Source of the DNA: DATEDA01 sp963754305
GTDB taxonomy: Bacteria > Pseudomonadota > Gammaproteobacteria > Burkholderiales > SG8-39
Length of the DNA stretch: 64,000 nucleotides
NCBI GenBank assembly: GCA_963754305.1
Contig: CAVWFR010000005.1
Coordinates: 7,367 to 71,366, forward strand
Direction: 5' to 3'
Part shown: in pieces, positions 7,955 through 17,850 of the stretch
Layout of the letters: the number at the start of each line of letters is the position of its first letter
Numbering within the stretch: position 1 is the first letter of the stretch
The notes under the pieces: model-generated
What the model was told of the DNA's origin: nothing
The model's input: the letters and a program-made list of their open reading frames with translations, nothing else
The model's database searches: none
Position numbers and translations under genes: made by a program

Positions 7955-10537
7955 TCATTGGAGCGCCGCGAGCAGGTCCTGCTCGAGCTGCAGCACCGCT
8001 TTCGGCTTGGCCAGCACTTCGCCCGAGACCACGAACACGTCCTCGGCGCGCTCGCCGAGGGTGACGATCTTCGCCGTGTGCAGATCGACGCGGTAGTCGC
8101 GGAACACCCGCGCGATGCCATAGAGGAGCCCCGGGCGGTCCCCTGCAGTCACCGAGACGAGGTGGTATTGCCCCTTCTCGTCGGGTCGGATGTGCACCTC
8201 GGGGCTGATCGGGAAGTGCTTGAGCTGGCGGGAGACGCGACCCCGCGCCGGCGGCGCGAGCGGTCCACGGGCTTCGAGCCGCTCCGCCAGCTCGATCTCG
8301 ATCAGACCGATCATGTCGCGATAGTGATGCGACTTCCCGGTGCCGAGCACGAGGAACGTGTCGAGGGCGTAACCGTGGCGCGTCGTGTGGATCTTGGCGT
8401 CGACGATCGAGTAGTTGATCGATTCGAAGTAGCCGCAGATTCGCGCGAAGAGATCGGGCTCGTCGCGCACGTAGATCATCACCTGCAGCCCCTCGCCGAT
8501 CGGCGAGAGCCGCGCCTTGACCACCGGGCGCTCGGTGTTGACACGGTAATGCAGGGTGCGTGTCTGCCACGCGATCTCCTGCGGCTCGTGGCGCAGGAAA
8601 TACGCAACGTCGAGCTCCCGCCACAGCGCCTCGCCTGCCGCGTCGGACAGCGCGTAGAGTCGCAGGAGGCGCAGCGCCTCGGTCTGCTTCGCCTGGACGT
8701 CCTGGTCGTAGCCGACCGAATCCCCGCGCAGCACGCGGCGGGTCAGCCGGAAAAGGTCCTCGAGGAGCTTCCCTTTCCAGGCGTTCCACACCTTCGGGCT
8801 GGTGCCGCGGATGTCGGCGACCGTCAGCAGGTAGAGCGCGACCAGCCGTCGCTCGTCGCCGACGGTCGCGGCGAACTCCCGGATCACGTCGGGATCGGAG
8901 AGATCCCGCCGCTGTGCGACCGAGGACATCGTGAGGTGATGCTCGACCAGGAACTCGACGAGCGCCGTATCGTCGCGGCCGAGACCGTGCGCGCGGCAGA
9001 ACCGGCGCGCGTCGATGCGGCCGAGTTTCGAATGATCGCCGCCGCGGCCCTTGGCGATGTCATGGAAGATGGCCGCGACGTACAGGAGCCAGTAGCGATC
9101 GAAATTCGCGGCGAGTCGGCTGCAGCGCGGGTACTCGTGCGCGAACTCGACCATGGTAAACCGCCGCAGGTTGCGCACGACCGTGAGGATGTGCTGGTCG
9201 ACGGTGTAGACGTGAAAGAGATCGTGCTGCATCTGTCCGACGATGCGGCCGAACGCCGGCAGATAGCGCCCGAGGATCCCGTACTGGTTCATGCGCCGCA
9301 GCTCGTGCACGAGGCCGCGCGGCTGGCGCAGGATGGCGAGGAAGGTCGCACGGTTCGCCGGATCGGCGCGGAAGCGGCCGTCGATCCGCCGGCGCGCGCG
9401 CCAGAGCGCTCGGAGCGTAGGCGCGGTCATGCCCTTGAGCTCGGAATGCTGCTGCAGGAGCAGGAACCCCTCGAGAATCGCGCGCGGCTCGCGCTCGAAA
9501 AGTTCGGGATCGTGCGCATCGAGCAGCTCGCGCACCGCCTGGAAGCGATCGTTGATCGGTTCCGGGGGCGCATCGAACGCGGGAAAGATCGCCGCGCCCA
9601 GGGTCTGTAGCACGGTGGTGTTGAGCTGCGTGACGGCCTTCGCGGTGCGGAAATAGCGCTGCATGAAGACTTCGCTCGCGCGCTTGGTCGGCGTGGCCGC
9701 GAACCCGAACACCTTCGCCAGCGCATCCTGGTAGTCGAACAGGACGCGGTCCTCGCGACGGCCAGCAAGCAGGTGGAGGCGGATACGCACGCGCGCCAGC
9801 CAGTCGGCGTGGCGCTTGAGTTGGAGCGCTTCCTGGCGCGTGACGACTCCGCGCACGGCGAGCGAGCGCCAGTCACGGCCGAGCCCGTTCGCCCGGCTCA
9901 CCCACAGGATCAGTTGGAGATCGCGCAGGCCGCCCGGCGCCTCCTTCAGATTGGGCTCCAGGCTGTAGGGGCTGTCCTGGTGCTTCGCGTGGCGCTGCTC
10001 CTGCTCGAGCCGCTTCGCCTTGAAGAACGCCTGGCTGTCGAAGCCGTCGTGGAGGCGGTCGTAGAGCGCGCGCTCGAGCGTCCGGCTGCCGGCGATCAGG
10101 CGCGCCTCGAGCAGCGAGGTCTGGACTGTGACGTCCTTCGCGGCCTCGTCGCGGCAGTCCTCCACGGTGCGCACGCTGTGGCCGAGCTCCAGCCCGACGT
10201 CCCACAGACGGCCGACGAACTGCTCAACGAGTACGGCATCGCCGCCGGCTAGGGCGTGCGGGAGCAGGATCAGCACGTCGACGTCGGAGTTGGGATAGAG
10301 CTCGCCGCGGCCATAGCCACCGACCGCGATCAGCGCGAGGTGCCGCGGCAGGCGCGCTTCGCGCCACAGTTCGCGGATCGCAACGTCGACGATTTGCCGG
10401 TGGCGGCGCAGGAATCGCGCCGCGTCGCCGCTCGCCTCGTATTCACGCCGAAGTTCCGCGCGGGCGCTCGCGATTCTCTGGCGCAGATCGGCGGGGGGGC
10501 TTCGCGCCTCGACGACTCGGGCGGGCACCGAGGCCAC
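7955..10537 (-). CDS. glnD: [Protein-PII] uridylyltransferase / uridylyl-removing enzyme GlnD
   Basis: GlnD senses glutamine and adds or removes UMP on PII proteins, setting nitrogen control. The 860-residue protein has the nucleotidyltransferase motif GGYGRGELYPNSDVDVL near residue 72. An HD hydrolase domain follows (FHDIAKGRGGDHSKLG), and two C-terminal ACT domains (VMIYVRDEPDLFARICGYF; VSVTAGDRPGLLYGIARVF). Domain order and length are standard. It lies 10 bp downstream of map on the same strand and is probably co-transcribed with it. Confidence 0.97.
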   Translation of the reverse strand: MASVPARVVEARSPPADLRQRIASARAELRREYEASGDAARFLRRHRQIVDVAIRELWREARLPRHLALIAVGGYGRGELYPNSDVDVLILLPHALAGGDAVLVEQFVGRLWDVGLELGHSVRTVEDCRDEAAKDVTVQTSLLEARLIAGSRTLERALYDRLHDGFDSQAFFKAKRLEQEQRHAKHQDSPYSLEPNLKEAPGGLRDLQLILWVSRANGLGRDWRSLAVRGVVTRQEALQLKRHADWLARVRIRLHLLAGRREDRVLFDYQDALAKVFGFAATPTKRASEVFMQRYFRTAKAVTQLNTTVLQTLGAAIFPAFDAPPEPINDRFQAVRELLDAHDPELFEREPRAILEGFLLLQQHSELKGMTAPTLRALWRARRRIDGRFRADPANRATFLAILRQPRGLVHELRRMNQYGILGRYLPAFGRIVGQMQHDLFHVYTVDQHILTVVRNLRRFTMVEFAHEYPRCSRLAANFDRYWLLYVAAIFHDIAKGRGGDHSKLGRIDARRFCRAHGLGRDDTALVEFLVEHHLTMSSVAQRRDLSDPDVIREFAATVGDERRLVALYLLTVADIRGTSPKVWNAWKGKLLEDLFRLTRRVLRGDSVGYDQDVQAKQTEALRLLRLYALSDAAGEALWRELDVAYFLRHEPQEIAWQTRTLHYRVNTERPVVKARLSPIGEGLQVMIYVRDEPDLFARICGYFESINYSIVDAKIHTTRHGYALDTFLVLGTGKSHHYRDMIGLIEIELAERLEARGPLAPPARGRVSRQLKHFPISPEVHIRPDEKGQYHLVSVTAGDRPGLLYGIARVFRDYRVDLHTAKIVTLGERAEDVFVVSGEVLAKPKAVLQLEQDLLAALQ

Positions 10538-10547
10538 GGCGCGACGC

Positions 10548-11354
10548 CTAAGCCGCTTCGAGCGACTGCGGCATCGGCGGTGTGCCGGGCGAGAGCGTGA
10601 GTACCTCGTATCCCGACTCGGTCACCAGCACGGTGTGCTCCCACTGCGCCGACAGGCTGTGGTCCTTAGTGACGATGGTCCAGCCGTCGGCCAGCTCGCG
10701 GATGGCCGGCTTCCCGGCGTTGATCATGGGCTCGACTGTAAAGATCATTCCCGGCTGCAGCTTGAGCCCGGTACCGGGTCGGCCGTAATGCAGTACCTGC
10801 GGTTCCTCGTGGAACCGGCGGCCGATGCCGTGGCCGCAGAACTCGCGCACAACGCTGTAACCGCGGCTCTCGGCGTGACGCTGGATCGCGGCGCCGATGT
10901 CGCCGAGGAAGGCGCCCGGCCGGACCGCGAGGATGCCGAGCCACATCGACTCGTAGGTGACATCGCAGAGGCGGCGCGCTTGGATCGACGGATCGCCGAC
11001 GTAGAACATCCGACTGGTGTCGCCGTGGAAGCCGTCCTTGATCACCGTGACGTCGACGTTCAGGATGTCGCCGAGCTTGAGGACGCGATCCCCCGGAACG
11101 CCGTGGCAGACCTGGTGATTGACCGAGGTGCAGATCGACTTCGGGAACGGTGGGTACCCGGGCGGTGCGTAGTTGAGCGGCGCCGGCACGGTATGCTGCA
11201 CCCCGAGCATGTAGTCGTGGCACAGACGATCGAGGTCGGCGGTCGTAACGCCGGCGGTCACGTGCGGCGCGACGTAGTCGAGCACCTCGGCGGCGAGGCG
11301 TCCAGCGACCCGCATCCGCTCGATCTCGTCCGTACCCTTCAGGACAACCGCCAT
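10548..11354 (-). CDS. map: Methionine aminopeptidase, type I
   Basis: Map removes the initiator methionine. The 268-residue protein has the five metal ligands of the family: Asp in NVDVTVIKDGFHGD (two), His in CGHGIGRRFHEEP, Glu in FTVEPMIN and Glu in QWEHTVLV. It is divergent from rpsB across a 371-bp spacer, a common arrangement in proteobacteria. Confidence 0.97.
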   Translation of the reverse strand: MAVVLKGTDEIERMRVAGRLAAEVLDYVAPHVTAGVTTADLDRLCHDYMLGVQHTVPAPLNYAPPGYPPFPKSICTSVNHQVCHGVPGDRVLKLGDILNVDVTVIKDGFHGDTSRMFYVGDPSIQARRLCDVTYESMWLGILAVRPGAFLGDIGAAIQRHAESRGYSVVREFCGHGIGRRFHEEPQVLHYGRPGTGLKLQPGMIFTVEPMINAGKPAIRELADGWTIVTKDHSLSAQWEHTVLVTESGYEVLTLSPGTPPMPQSLEAA

Positions 11355-11725
11355 GTCGCCGTCAAAAAAGCCGTGAGGATAGTGGAACGGGGAGGGCAGG
11401 GCAAACTGCGGGCCGTGCCTACACGCGCCACTGGGCGGGAACCCGACTGCGCGCCGGGCTCATCCCGACTCGTCGCGTTAATCTGCTGTTTGGCAAGGAA
11501 ATTATTGAGCGGGTGCAGCCGCTCATGATAGACTCGTAAGCTAGTTTGCCTCAACTGGTGGCCGCTGCTATTCGGATGAGGCGCTCGCGGCGCGACCGGG
11601 CCGGTGGCCCGCCGCAGCATGCGAAATTTCACGCCTGCCCATTAGGGTGCCCCGCACTCGAAATTTGCGTGAGCGGGGTCGAGTCGGGCGGAGCGTCAGT
11701 GATCAACCCTAAATCGGAGACGTGC
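11355..11725. promoter_or_regulatory. Divergent map/rpsB spacer with structured rpsB leader
   Basis: This 371-bp spacer has no supported gene. A weak sigma70-like pair for rpsB may be TTGAGC (11505-11510) followed by an A/T-rich GATAGA-type box near 11527-11532. The leader after it can fold: GGGCC/GGCCC at about 11599-11611, CCCCGC (11650-11655) with GCGGGG (11673-11678), and an alternative TCACGC (11629-11634) with GCGTGA (11667-11672). Known rpsB leaders are autoregulated by protein S2, so a similar element is plausible but unproven. A purine-rich ribosome site (CGGAGA, 11715-11720) precedes the ATG. Confidence 0.45.
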
Positions 11726-12472
11726 ATGAGTGCAACGATGCGCCAGATGCTGGAGGCCGGCGTTCATTTCGGCCACCAGACGCGCTACTGGAACCCGAAG
11801 ATGGCGCCGTTCATCTTCGGTCATCGCAACAAGATCCACATCATCAATCTCGAGCAGACGCTGGCGATGTACAACCAGGCGTCGAAGTTCGTGCGCAACC
11901 TCGCCGCCAATAAGGGCGTGATCCTCTTCGTCGGCACCAAGCGGCAGGCGCGCGAGATCGTTCGCGAGGAGGCGATCCGGTCCGCCATGCCGTTCGTCGA
12001 CCACCGCTGGCTCGGCGGCATGCTCACCAACTTCAAGACCGTGAAGCAGTCGATCAAGCGGTTGAAGGAGATGGAAGGGCAGATCGAAGACGGTGGCGTC
12101 GAGCGGATGTCCAAGAAGGAAGCGCTGCACTTCCAGCGCGAGCAGACGAAGCTCGATCGCAGCCTGGGCGGCATCAAGAGCCTCGACAAGCTGCCCGATG
12201 CATTGTTCGTCATCGACGTCGGCTACCACAAGGGCGCCGTGGCCGAAGCGAAAAAGCTCGCCATCCCGGTGATCGCCGTGGTCGACACCAATCATTCGCC
12301 CGACGGAATCGCCCACGTGATCCCGGGCAACGACGACTCGAGTCGCGCGATCCGCCTCTACGCCCGCGGCATCGCCGACGCGGTGCTCGAAGGGAGGTCG
12401 CAGTCGCTGCAGGAGATCGTGTCGACCTCGACCGATGAGTTCGTGGAGGTCGAGGAGGCCGTCCGGTCGTGA
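11726..12472 (+). CDS. rpsB: 30S ribosomal protein S2
   Basis: S2 is a structural protein of the small ribosomal subunit. The start at 11726 gives MSATMRQMLEAGVHFGHQTR, the standard N-terminus, and 248 residues. PDALFVIDVGYHKGAVAEAKKL and IPVIAVVDTNHSPDGI are clear family motifs. The longer upstream open frame is leader sequence. First gene of the rpsB-tsf-pyrH-frr operon. Confidence 0.98.
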   Translation: MSATMRQMLEAGVHFGHQTRYWNPKMAPFIFGHRNKIHIINLEQTLAMYNQASKFVRNLAANKGVILFVGTKRQAREIVREEAIRSAMPFVDHRWLGGMLTNFKTVKQSIKRLKEMEGQIEDGGVERMSKKEALHFQREQTKLDRSLGGIKSLDKLPDALFVIDVGYHKGAVAEAKKLAIPVIAVVDTNHSPDGIAHVIPGNDDSSRAIRLYARGIADAVLEGRSQSLQEIVSTSTDEFVEVEEAVRS

Positions 12473-12497
12473 CGGGTATCACGGCGACGGGTGCGCG

Positions 12498-12522
12498 AGG
12501 GGGCGTCGGCGCCCCCTTTTTT
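12498..12522 (+). terminator. Rho-independent terminator/attenuator between rpsB and tsf
   Basis: An 8-bp stem (12498-12505 with 12510-12517, AGGGGGCG/CGCCCCCT) closes a TCGG loop and runs into six T residues at 12517-12522. It lies 25 bp after the rpsB stop and 43 bp before tsf. A partial terminator here would set the S2 to EF-Ts ratio, as described for the E. coli rpsB-tsf gap. Confidence 0.85.
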
Positions 12523-12564
12523 CAGGAATCGAAGGCTCGAAGAGCGTAGTCGAGGAGTAAAGGT

Positions 12565-13443
<879 letters not shown>

Positions 13444-13444
13444 G

Positions 13445-14161
13445 ATGAGCGAGCCGAAGTACAAGCGGATCCTGCTCAAGCTCTCGGGCGAGGCGTTGAT
13501 GGGGGACGACCTTTTCGGCATCAATCGCCAGACGATCGAGATGATCGTCGACGAGGTCGCAGGCGTCGCCGGGCTGGGCGTCGAGATCGGCGCCGTGATC
13601 GGCGGCGGCAACATCTTCCGCGGGGTCGCGCTCGGCGCCGCGGGGATGGACCGCGCGACCGCCGATTACATGGGCATGCTCGCGACGATCATGAATGCGC
13701 TCGCGCTCGCCGACGTGATGCGTCAGAAGGGCCTCAACGCGCGCGTGCAGTCGGCGATCAACATCGAGCAGATCGTGGAGCCTTACATCCGGCCGAAGGC
13801 GATCCGCTATCTCGAGGAAGGCAAAATCGTCGTGTTCGCCGCGGGTACCGGCAACCCGTTCTTCACGACCGACACCGCCGCCGCGCTCCGCGGCAGCGAG
13901 ATCGGCGCCGAGGTGGTCCTGAAAGCGACCAAGGTCGACGGGGTGTACAGCGCGGATCCGAAGACGCATCCCGATGCGAAGCGCTATCAGCGGATCACCT
14001 TCGACGAGGCGATCACCCAGCACCTGCGGGTCATGGACGCGACTGCGCTTGCACTGTGCCGCGACCAGAAGTTGCCGATCATCGTGTTCAGCCTCTACAA
14101 GCGCGGCGCGCTGAAGCGCGTCGTCATGGGAGAGGACGAGGGGACTGTGGTCCACGTCTAG
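13445..14161 (+). CDS. pyrH: UMP kinase
   Basis: PyrH phosphorylates UMP to UDP. The 238-residue amino-acid-kinase-fold protein has LLKLSGEALMG, VIGGGNIFRG, FAAGTGNPFFTTDTAAALRG and LKATKVDGVYSADP. It starts one base after the tsf stop, so translation is probably coupled. Confidence 0.98.
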   Translation: MSEPKYKRILLKLSGEALMGDDLFGINRQTIEMIVDEVAGVAGLGVEIGAVIGGGNIFRGVALGAAGMDRATADYMGMLATIMNALALADVMRQKGLNARVQSAINIEQIVEPYIRPKAIRYLEEGKIVVFAAGTGNPFFTTDTAAALRGSEIGAEVVLKATKVDGVYSADPKTHPDAKRYQRITFDEAITQHLRVMDATALALCRDQKLPIIVFSLYKRGALKRVVMGEDEGTVVHV

Positions 14162-14170
14162 GAGGAAGCC

Positions 14171-14731
14171 ATGGACGTCGCTCAGATCAGGAAGACCGCC
14201 GAGGAGAAGATGAAGAAGTCGATCGAGGCCCTCAAGACCGACCTGGGAAAGGTCCGGACCGGCCGCGCTCACACCGGGCTCCTCGATCACATCCGCGTGG
14301 ACTACTACGGCCAGGCTATGCCGCTCAACCAGGTCGCGAACGTGACGCTGATCGATGCGCGCACGATCGGCATCCAGCCGTGGGAGAAAAAGATGGGAGC
14401 GGTGATCGAGAAGGCCATCCGCGAATCCGATCTCGGGTTGAACCCCGCCACGCAGGGCGAGCTGATCCGCGTGCCGATGCCCGCGCTCACCGAAGAGCGC
14501 CGTAAGGAGCTGACCAAAGTCGTCCGGCACGAGGGCGAGAACGCCAGGGTGGCGATCCGCAATCTGCGTCGCGACGCCAATAACCATCTCAAGGACCTGC
14601 TGAAGAAGCACTCGATCCCCGAGGACGAGGAGCGCCGTGCGCAGGACGACATCCAGAAGCTGACCGACCGCTATGTCGCCGAGGTGGACAAGCTGTTGCA
14701 GCAGAAGGAAGCCGACCTGATGCACGTGTAG
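14171..14731 (+). CDS. frr: Ribosome recycling factor
   Basis: RRF splits post-termination ribosomes together with EF-G. The 186-residue protein matches the family throughout (KVRTGRAHTGLLDHIRVDYYG; KVVRHEGENARVAIRNLRRDA). It has a strong ribosome site (AGGAGG, 14161-14166). Confidence 0.98.
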   Translation: MDVAQIRKTAEEKMKKSIEALKTDLGKVRTGRAHTGLLDHIRVDYYGQAMPLNQVANVTLIDARTIGIQPWEKKMGAVIEKAIRESDLGLNPATQGELIRVPMPALTEERRKELTKVVRHEGENARVAIRNLRRDANNHLKDLLKKHSIPEDEERRAQDDIQKLTDRYVAEVDKLLQQKEADLMHV

Positions 14732-14771
14732 CGGCGGGCCCGCGTCCTCCACCACCTTTCCGACGACTTCC

Positions 14772-15575
14772 ATGCACGAGAGTACGACCCAGACCATCCC
14801 CCAAACGGGCCCCGTCCCGCGGCACGTCGCCATTATCATGGACGGCAACGGCCGCTGGGCGAAGAACCGCTTCCTACCGCGCGTCGCCGGTCACCGCCGT
14901 GGCGGGGAGGCGGTCCGGGCGATCGTGCGCGCGTGCGGTGAGCGCGGCGTAGAGTACCTCACCCTGTTCGCGTTCAGCTCGGAGAACTGGCGCCGCCCGG
15001 CCGACGAGGTCTCGGTGCTCAAGCAGCTCTTCCGCGCCGCGCTCGAGCAGGAAGTGACCAAGCTGCACGAGGTCGGCATTCGTCTGCGCGTGGTCGGCAG
15101 CCTTGCGCCGTTCGGCGAGACGATCGCGGAGCTCGTTCGGCGCGCCGAGGGCGTGACCGCCGCCAACAGTCGCCTCACGCTGACGATTGCGGCGAACTAC
15201 GGCGGTCGCTGGGATCTCCTGCAGGCGGTGAATGCGATGGCGCGCGCCCATCCCGAGCGTGCCGGTAGCTACACGGAGGCGGAGCTGACGCCGTATCTCG
15301 CCATGAGCTACGCCCCCGAGCCCGACCTGTTCGTGCGCACCGGGGGCGAGCAGCGGATTTCGAACTTTCTCCTGTGGCAACTTGCATACTGCGAGTTGTA
15401 CTTCACCGATACCCTGTGGCCGGATTTCGACGCCGCGGCCCTCGACGCCGCCATCGCGTCGTACCGCCGGCGCGAACGCCGCTTCGGGCGCACGAGCGAG
15501 CAGCTCATCGGCGCGCAGGCGGCCGCAGACGCTACCGTTGTCGAGCTTCCGGACGCGCGCCGCAGGCTGGCGTAA
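14772..15575 (+). CDS. uppS: Undecaprenyl diphosphate synthase (di-trans,poly-cis)
   Basis: UppS makes the C55 lipid carrier for peptidoglycan and other glycans. The 267-residue cis-prenyltransferase has HVAIIMDGNGRWAKNR (catalytic Asp), GHRRGG, FAFSSENWRRP and the C-terminal pyrophosphate-binding RTGGEQRISNFLLWQ. It lies between frr and cdsA in the standard operon. Confidence 0.97.
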   Translation: MHESTTQTIPQTGPVPRHVAIIMDGNGRWAKNRFLPRVAGHRRGGEAVRAIVRACGERGVEYLTLFAFSSENWRRPADEVSVLKQLFRAALEQEVTKLHEVGIRLRVVGSLAPFGETIAELVRRAEGVTAANSRLTLTIAANYGGRWDLLQAVNAMARAHPERAGSYTEAELTPYLAMSYAPEPDLFVRTGGEQRISNFLLWQLAYCELYFTDTLWPDFDAAALDAAIASYRRRERRFGRTSEQLIGAQAAADATVVELPDARRRLA

Positions 15576-15592
15576 CGGCCGCACGCCCGGCG

Positions 15593-16423
15593 ATGCTTCG
15601 CGACCGGGTCGTCACGGCCCTTGCGCTCGTCGCCGCGGTCCTCGCGCTGCTTTTTCGGGGGCCGCTCGCCGCCTGGGTCGCGTTCGCGACGCTGGTATTG
15701 GCGCTCGCCGCGTGGGAATGGGGTGGATTCGCTCGCTGTGTCACGGGAGCCCGCGTCGCCTATGCGGCCGTGACGGTCGCGGTCTGGCTCGCGATCGCTC
15801 TTGCTTCCGGCTTAGCCGATGGCGCTGCCGGGTTTCCGGGACTGGTCGCGGTTCATGGTCTCGCGCTTGTTTTCTGGATCGGCGGCGCGCCCGTCTGGCT
15901 TGCCAGGAAGCCCGAGCGCGCACCCGCGCTCGGGATCCTCGCCATCGGTTGGGTGGTGCTGCTGCCGACGTTCCTCGCTCTGGTGCAGCTCCGCAATCAC
16001 AGCGCATCGACCTTGATCCTCTTCATGATCGTGGTCTGGATCGCCGACATCGCCGCGTACTTCGCCGGGCGCAGGTTCGGTCGCCGCAAGCTCGCGCCGA
16101 CCGTCAGTCCCGGGAAGACCTGGGAGGGACTCTACGGTGCGCTGATCGCGACCGCGGTGTACGCTGGCGCGTGGCTGGTCCTCTTCCCCGGGGCGACGCC
16201 GTCGGCGATCCGCGACCTGCCCTGGAGCCCGGTGTGGATGATCGGCTTGATCGAAGCGCTCGCCCTGCTGTCGGTGATCGGTGACCTGTTCGAGTCGACG
16301 ATGAAGCGTCGGGCGGGACTGAAGGATAGCGGCCACCTGCTGCCAGGTCACGGCGGGGTGCTCGATCGCATCGATGGCCTGCTGCCGGTGCTTCCGGCTG
16401 CGGCGCTCGTGAGCATGGCATGA
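15593..16423 (+). CDS. cdsA: Phosphatidate cytidylyltransferase CdsA
   Basis: CdsA makes CDP-diacylglycerol for phospholipid synthesis. The 276-residue protein has several hydrophobic segments and the C-terminal signature STMKRRAGLKDSGHLLPGHGG followed by VLDRIDG. The ATG at 15593 is 17 bp after uppS and gives a membrane segment right at the N-terminus; the longer open frame overlaps uppS. Confidence 0.95.
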   Translation: MLRDRVVTALALVAAVLALLFRGPLAAWVAFATLVLALAAWEWGGFARCVTGARVAYAAVTVAVWLAIALASGLADGAAGFPGLVAVHGLALVFWIGGAPVWLARKPERAPALGILAIGWVVLLPTFLALVQLRNHSASTLILFMIVVWIADIAAYFAGRRFGRRKLAPTVSPGKTWEGLYGALIATAVYAGAWLVLFPGATPSAIRDLPWSPVWMIGLIEALALLSVIGDLFESTMKRRAGLKDSGHLLPGHGGVLDRIDGLLPVLPAAALVSMA

Positions 16424-16429
16424 GCCCGC

Positions 16430-16488
16430 CGGGCCGCCCCCAAGGGCGAATCCCGAGCGCGCGAAGCGCGAGGGTAGTCCAATGAGCG
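16430..16488 (+). repeat. Dispersed hairpin repeat carrying the dxr start region (copy 1)
   Basis: This roughly 58-bp element fills the cdsA-dxr gap and runs into the dxr start codon. A second copy (23734-23789) sits before lpxA in the same position: just after the upstream stop and ending at ATGAGCG. Both contain GGGCCGCCCC, a short GC hairpin (here CGCGC-GAA-GCGCG), a purine-rich GAGGG/GAGGA and TCCAATGAGCG. The hairpin plus ribosome-site layout suggests a translation-initiation module. Confidence 0.75.
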
Positions 16489-17693
16489 CGACCGGGAACG
16501 TCGCGATCCTCGGCGCGACCGGCTCGATCGGGCGCAGCACGCTCGATGTGATCGCGCGTCATCCCGACCGGTTTCGCGCCTTCGCGCTGACTGCGAACAG
16601 TCGCGTAGACGAGCTCTGCGAGCTGTGCGTGGTCCACCGGCCACGGCTCGCGGTGGTTGCCGACGAGGGCCAGGCCCGCGCGCTGCGTACCCGACTCCGC
16701 GCATCAGGCGTTGGGGCTGAAGTCCTCGCGGGTCCCGACGGGCTCGTAACCGTCGCGCGGCATCCGGAAGTGGACATCGTTATGGCAGCCATCGTCGGCG
16801 CAGCGGGTCTCGCCCCGACGCTCGCCGCCGCGTACGCTTCCAAAAAAATCCTGCTCGCGAACAAAGAAGCCCTCGTAATGGCGGCGCCCATCTTCATGGC
16901 GGCCGTTCGGGAGGCACGCGCCACACTGCTGCCAATCGACAGCGAGCACAACGCAATCTTCCAGTGCCTGCCCCAACGCCCGACCGCTCATCCGTCCACT
17001 GGCCTCGCGGCAAACGGCGTGCGCAAGATCGTATTGACCGGCTCGGGCGGTCCGTTCCGCACCCGTCCCCTGGCCGGCCTCGCCGCGGTCACGCCCGAGG
17101 AGGCGTGCGCGCACCCGACCTGGCGCATGGGGCGGAAGATCTCGGTCGACTCCGCGACGATGATGAACAAAGCGCTTGAGATCATCGAGGCAAGCTGGCT
17201 GTTCGACGCACCGCCGGCCGCGATCGAGGTGCTGGTACATCCGCAGAGCGTCGTACATTCGATGGTCGAGTATGCCGACGGATCGGTGATTGCACAGCTC
17301 GGCAACCCCGACATGCGGACCCCGATCGCACAGGCGCTGGCACACCCGGACCGCATCGACGCCGGCGTCGCGGCGCTCGATCTCGCCCATCTTGGGACGC
17401 TCACGTTTGAGGCGCCCGACTTCGGCCGGTTCAAGGCGCTCGCGCTCGCCTACGGGGTGCTCGCGGCGGGGGGAACCGCGCCGGCCCTGTTCAATGCCGC
17501 CAACGAGGTCGCGGTGAACGCGTTCCTGGCACGGGACCTCGCCTTCAGCCGGATCACGGAGGTCATCGACGCGACCCTGGAGCGGATCGCGGTACGGCCG
17601 GTGCGATCGCTTGCGGACGTCCTCGAGGCCGACCGGGCGGCGCGGGCCGCAGCGCGGGAAACGATCGCGCGCGCAATCATGCGTACCGCGTGA
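16482..17693 (+). CDS. dxr: 1-deoxy-D-xylulose 5-phosphate reductoisomerase
   Basis: Dxr commits DXP to the MEP isoprenoid pathway using NADPH. The 403-residue protein has the Rossmann motif ILGATGSIGRSTLDVI, LLANKEALVMA, the metal site LPIDSEHNAIFQ, the GSGGPFR loop and the ATMMNKALEIIEASWLF helix. Its ATG lies inside the repeat element described at 16430-16488. Confidence 0.98.
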   Translation: MSATGNVAILGATGSIGRSTLDVIARHPDRFRAFALTANSRVDELCELCVVHRPRLAVVADEGQARALRTRLRASGVGAEVLAGPDGLVTVARHPEVDIVMAAIVGAAGLAPTLAAAYASKKILLANKEALVMAAPIFMAAVREARATLLPIDSEHNAIFQCLPQRPTAHPSTGLAANGVRKIVLTGSGGPFRTRPLAGLAAVTPEEACAHPTWRMGRKISVDSATMMNKALEIIEASWLFDAPPAAIEVLVHPQSVVHSMVEYADGSVIAQLGNPDMRTPIAQALAHPDRIDAGVAALDLAHLGTLTFEAPDFGRFKALALAYGVLAAGGTAPALFNAANEVAVNAFLARDLAFSRITEVIDATLERIAVRPVRSLADVLEADRAARAAARETIARAIMRTA

Positions 17694-17740
17694 AACGTTC
17701 ATTCGTCAGCCTGGTCAAAGCCGCTGCGTTGGCAGATGGT

Positions 17741-17850
17741 TTTCAATATCTTGTTTCAAACGCTCTGTTTCAAAACCCGGTTGGGCTACCGCTACCGGTG
17801 GAACCCGATTGGTAGAACACCATTGGTAGAACACGATTGGTAGAAACCAA
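17741..17850 (+). repeat. Short tandem repeats in the dxr-rseP spacer
   Basis: The spacer after dxr is unusually A/T-rich. It holds three spaced TTTCAA words (17741, 17755, 17769), then about three tandem copies of a 14-bp unit resembling GATTGGTAGAACAC (about 17807-17848). The last copy runs up to the GTG start of rseP. No Shine-Dalgarno sequence is visible in front of that start. Confidence 0.8.

Noticed and set aside
7949..9610. 553-residue plus-strand frame
   Set aside because: It is antisense to glnD, whose motifs are unambiguous; long antisense frames are expected at this GC content.
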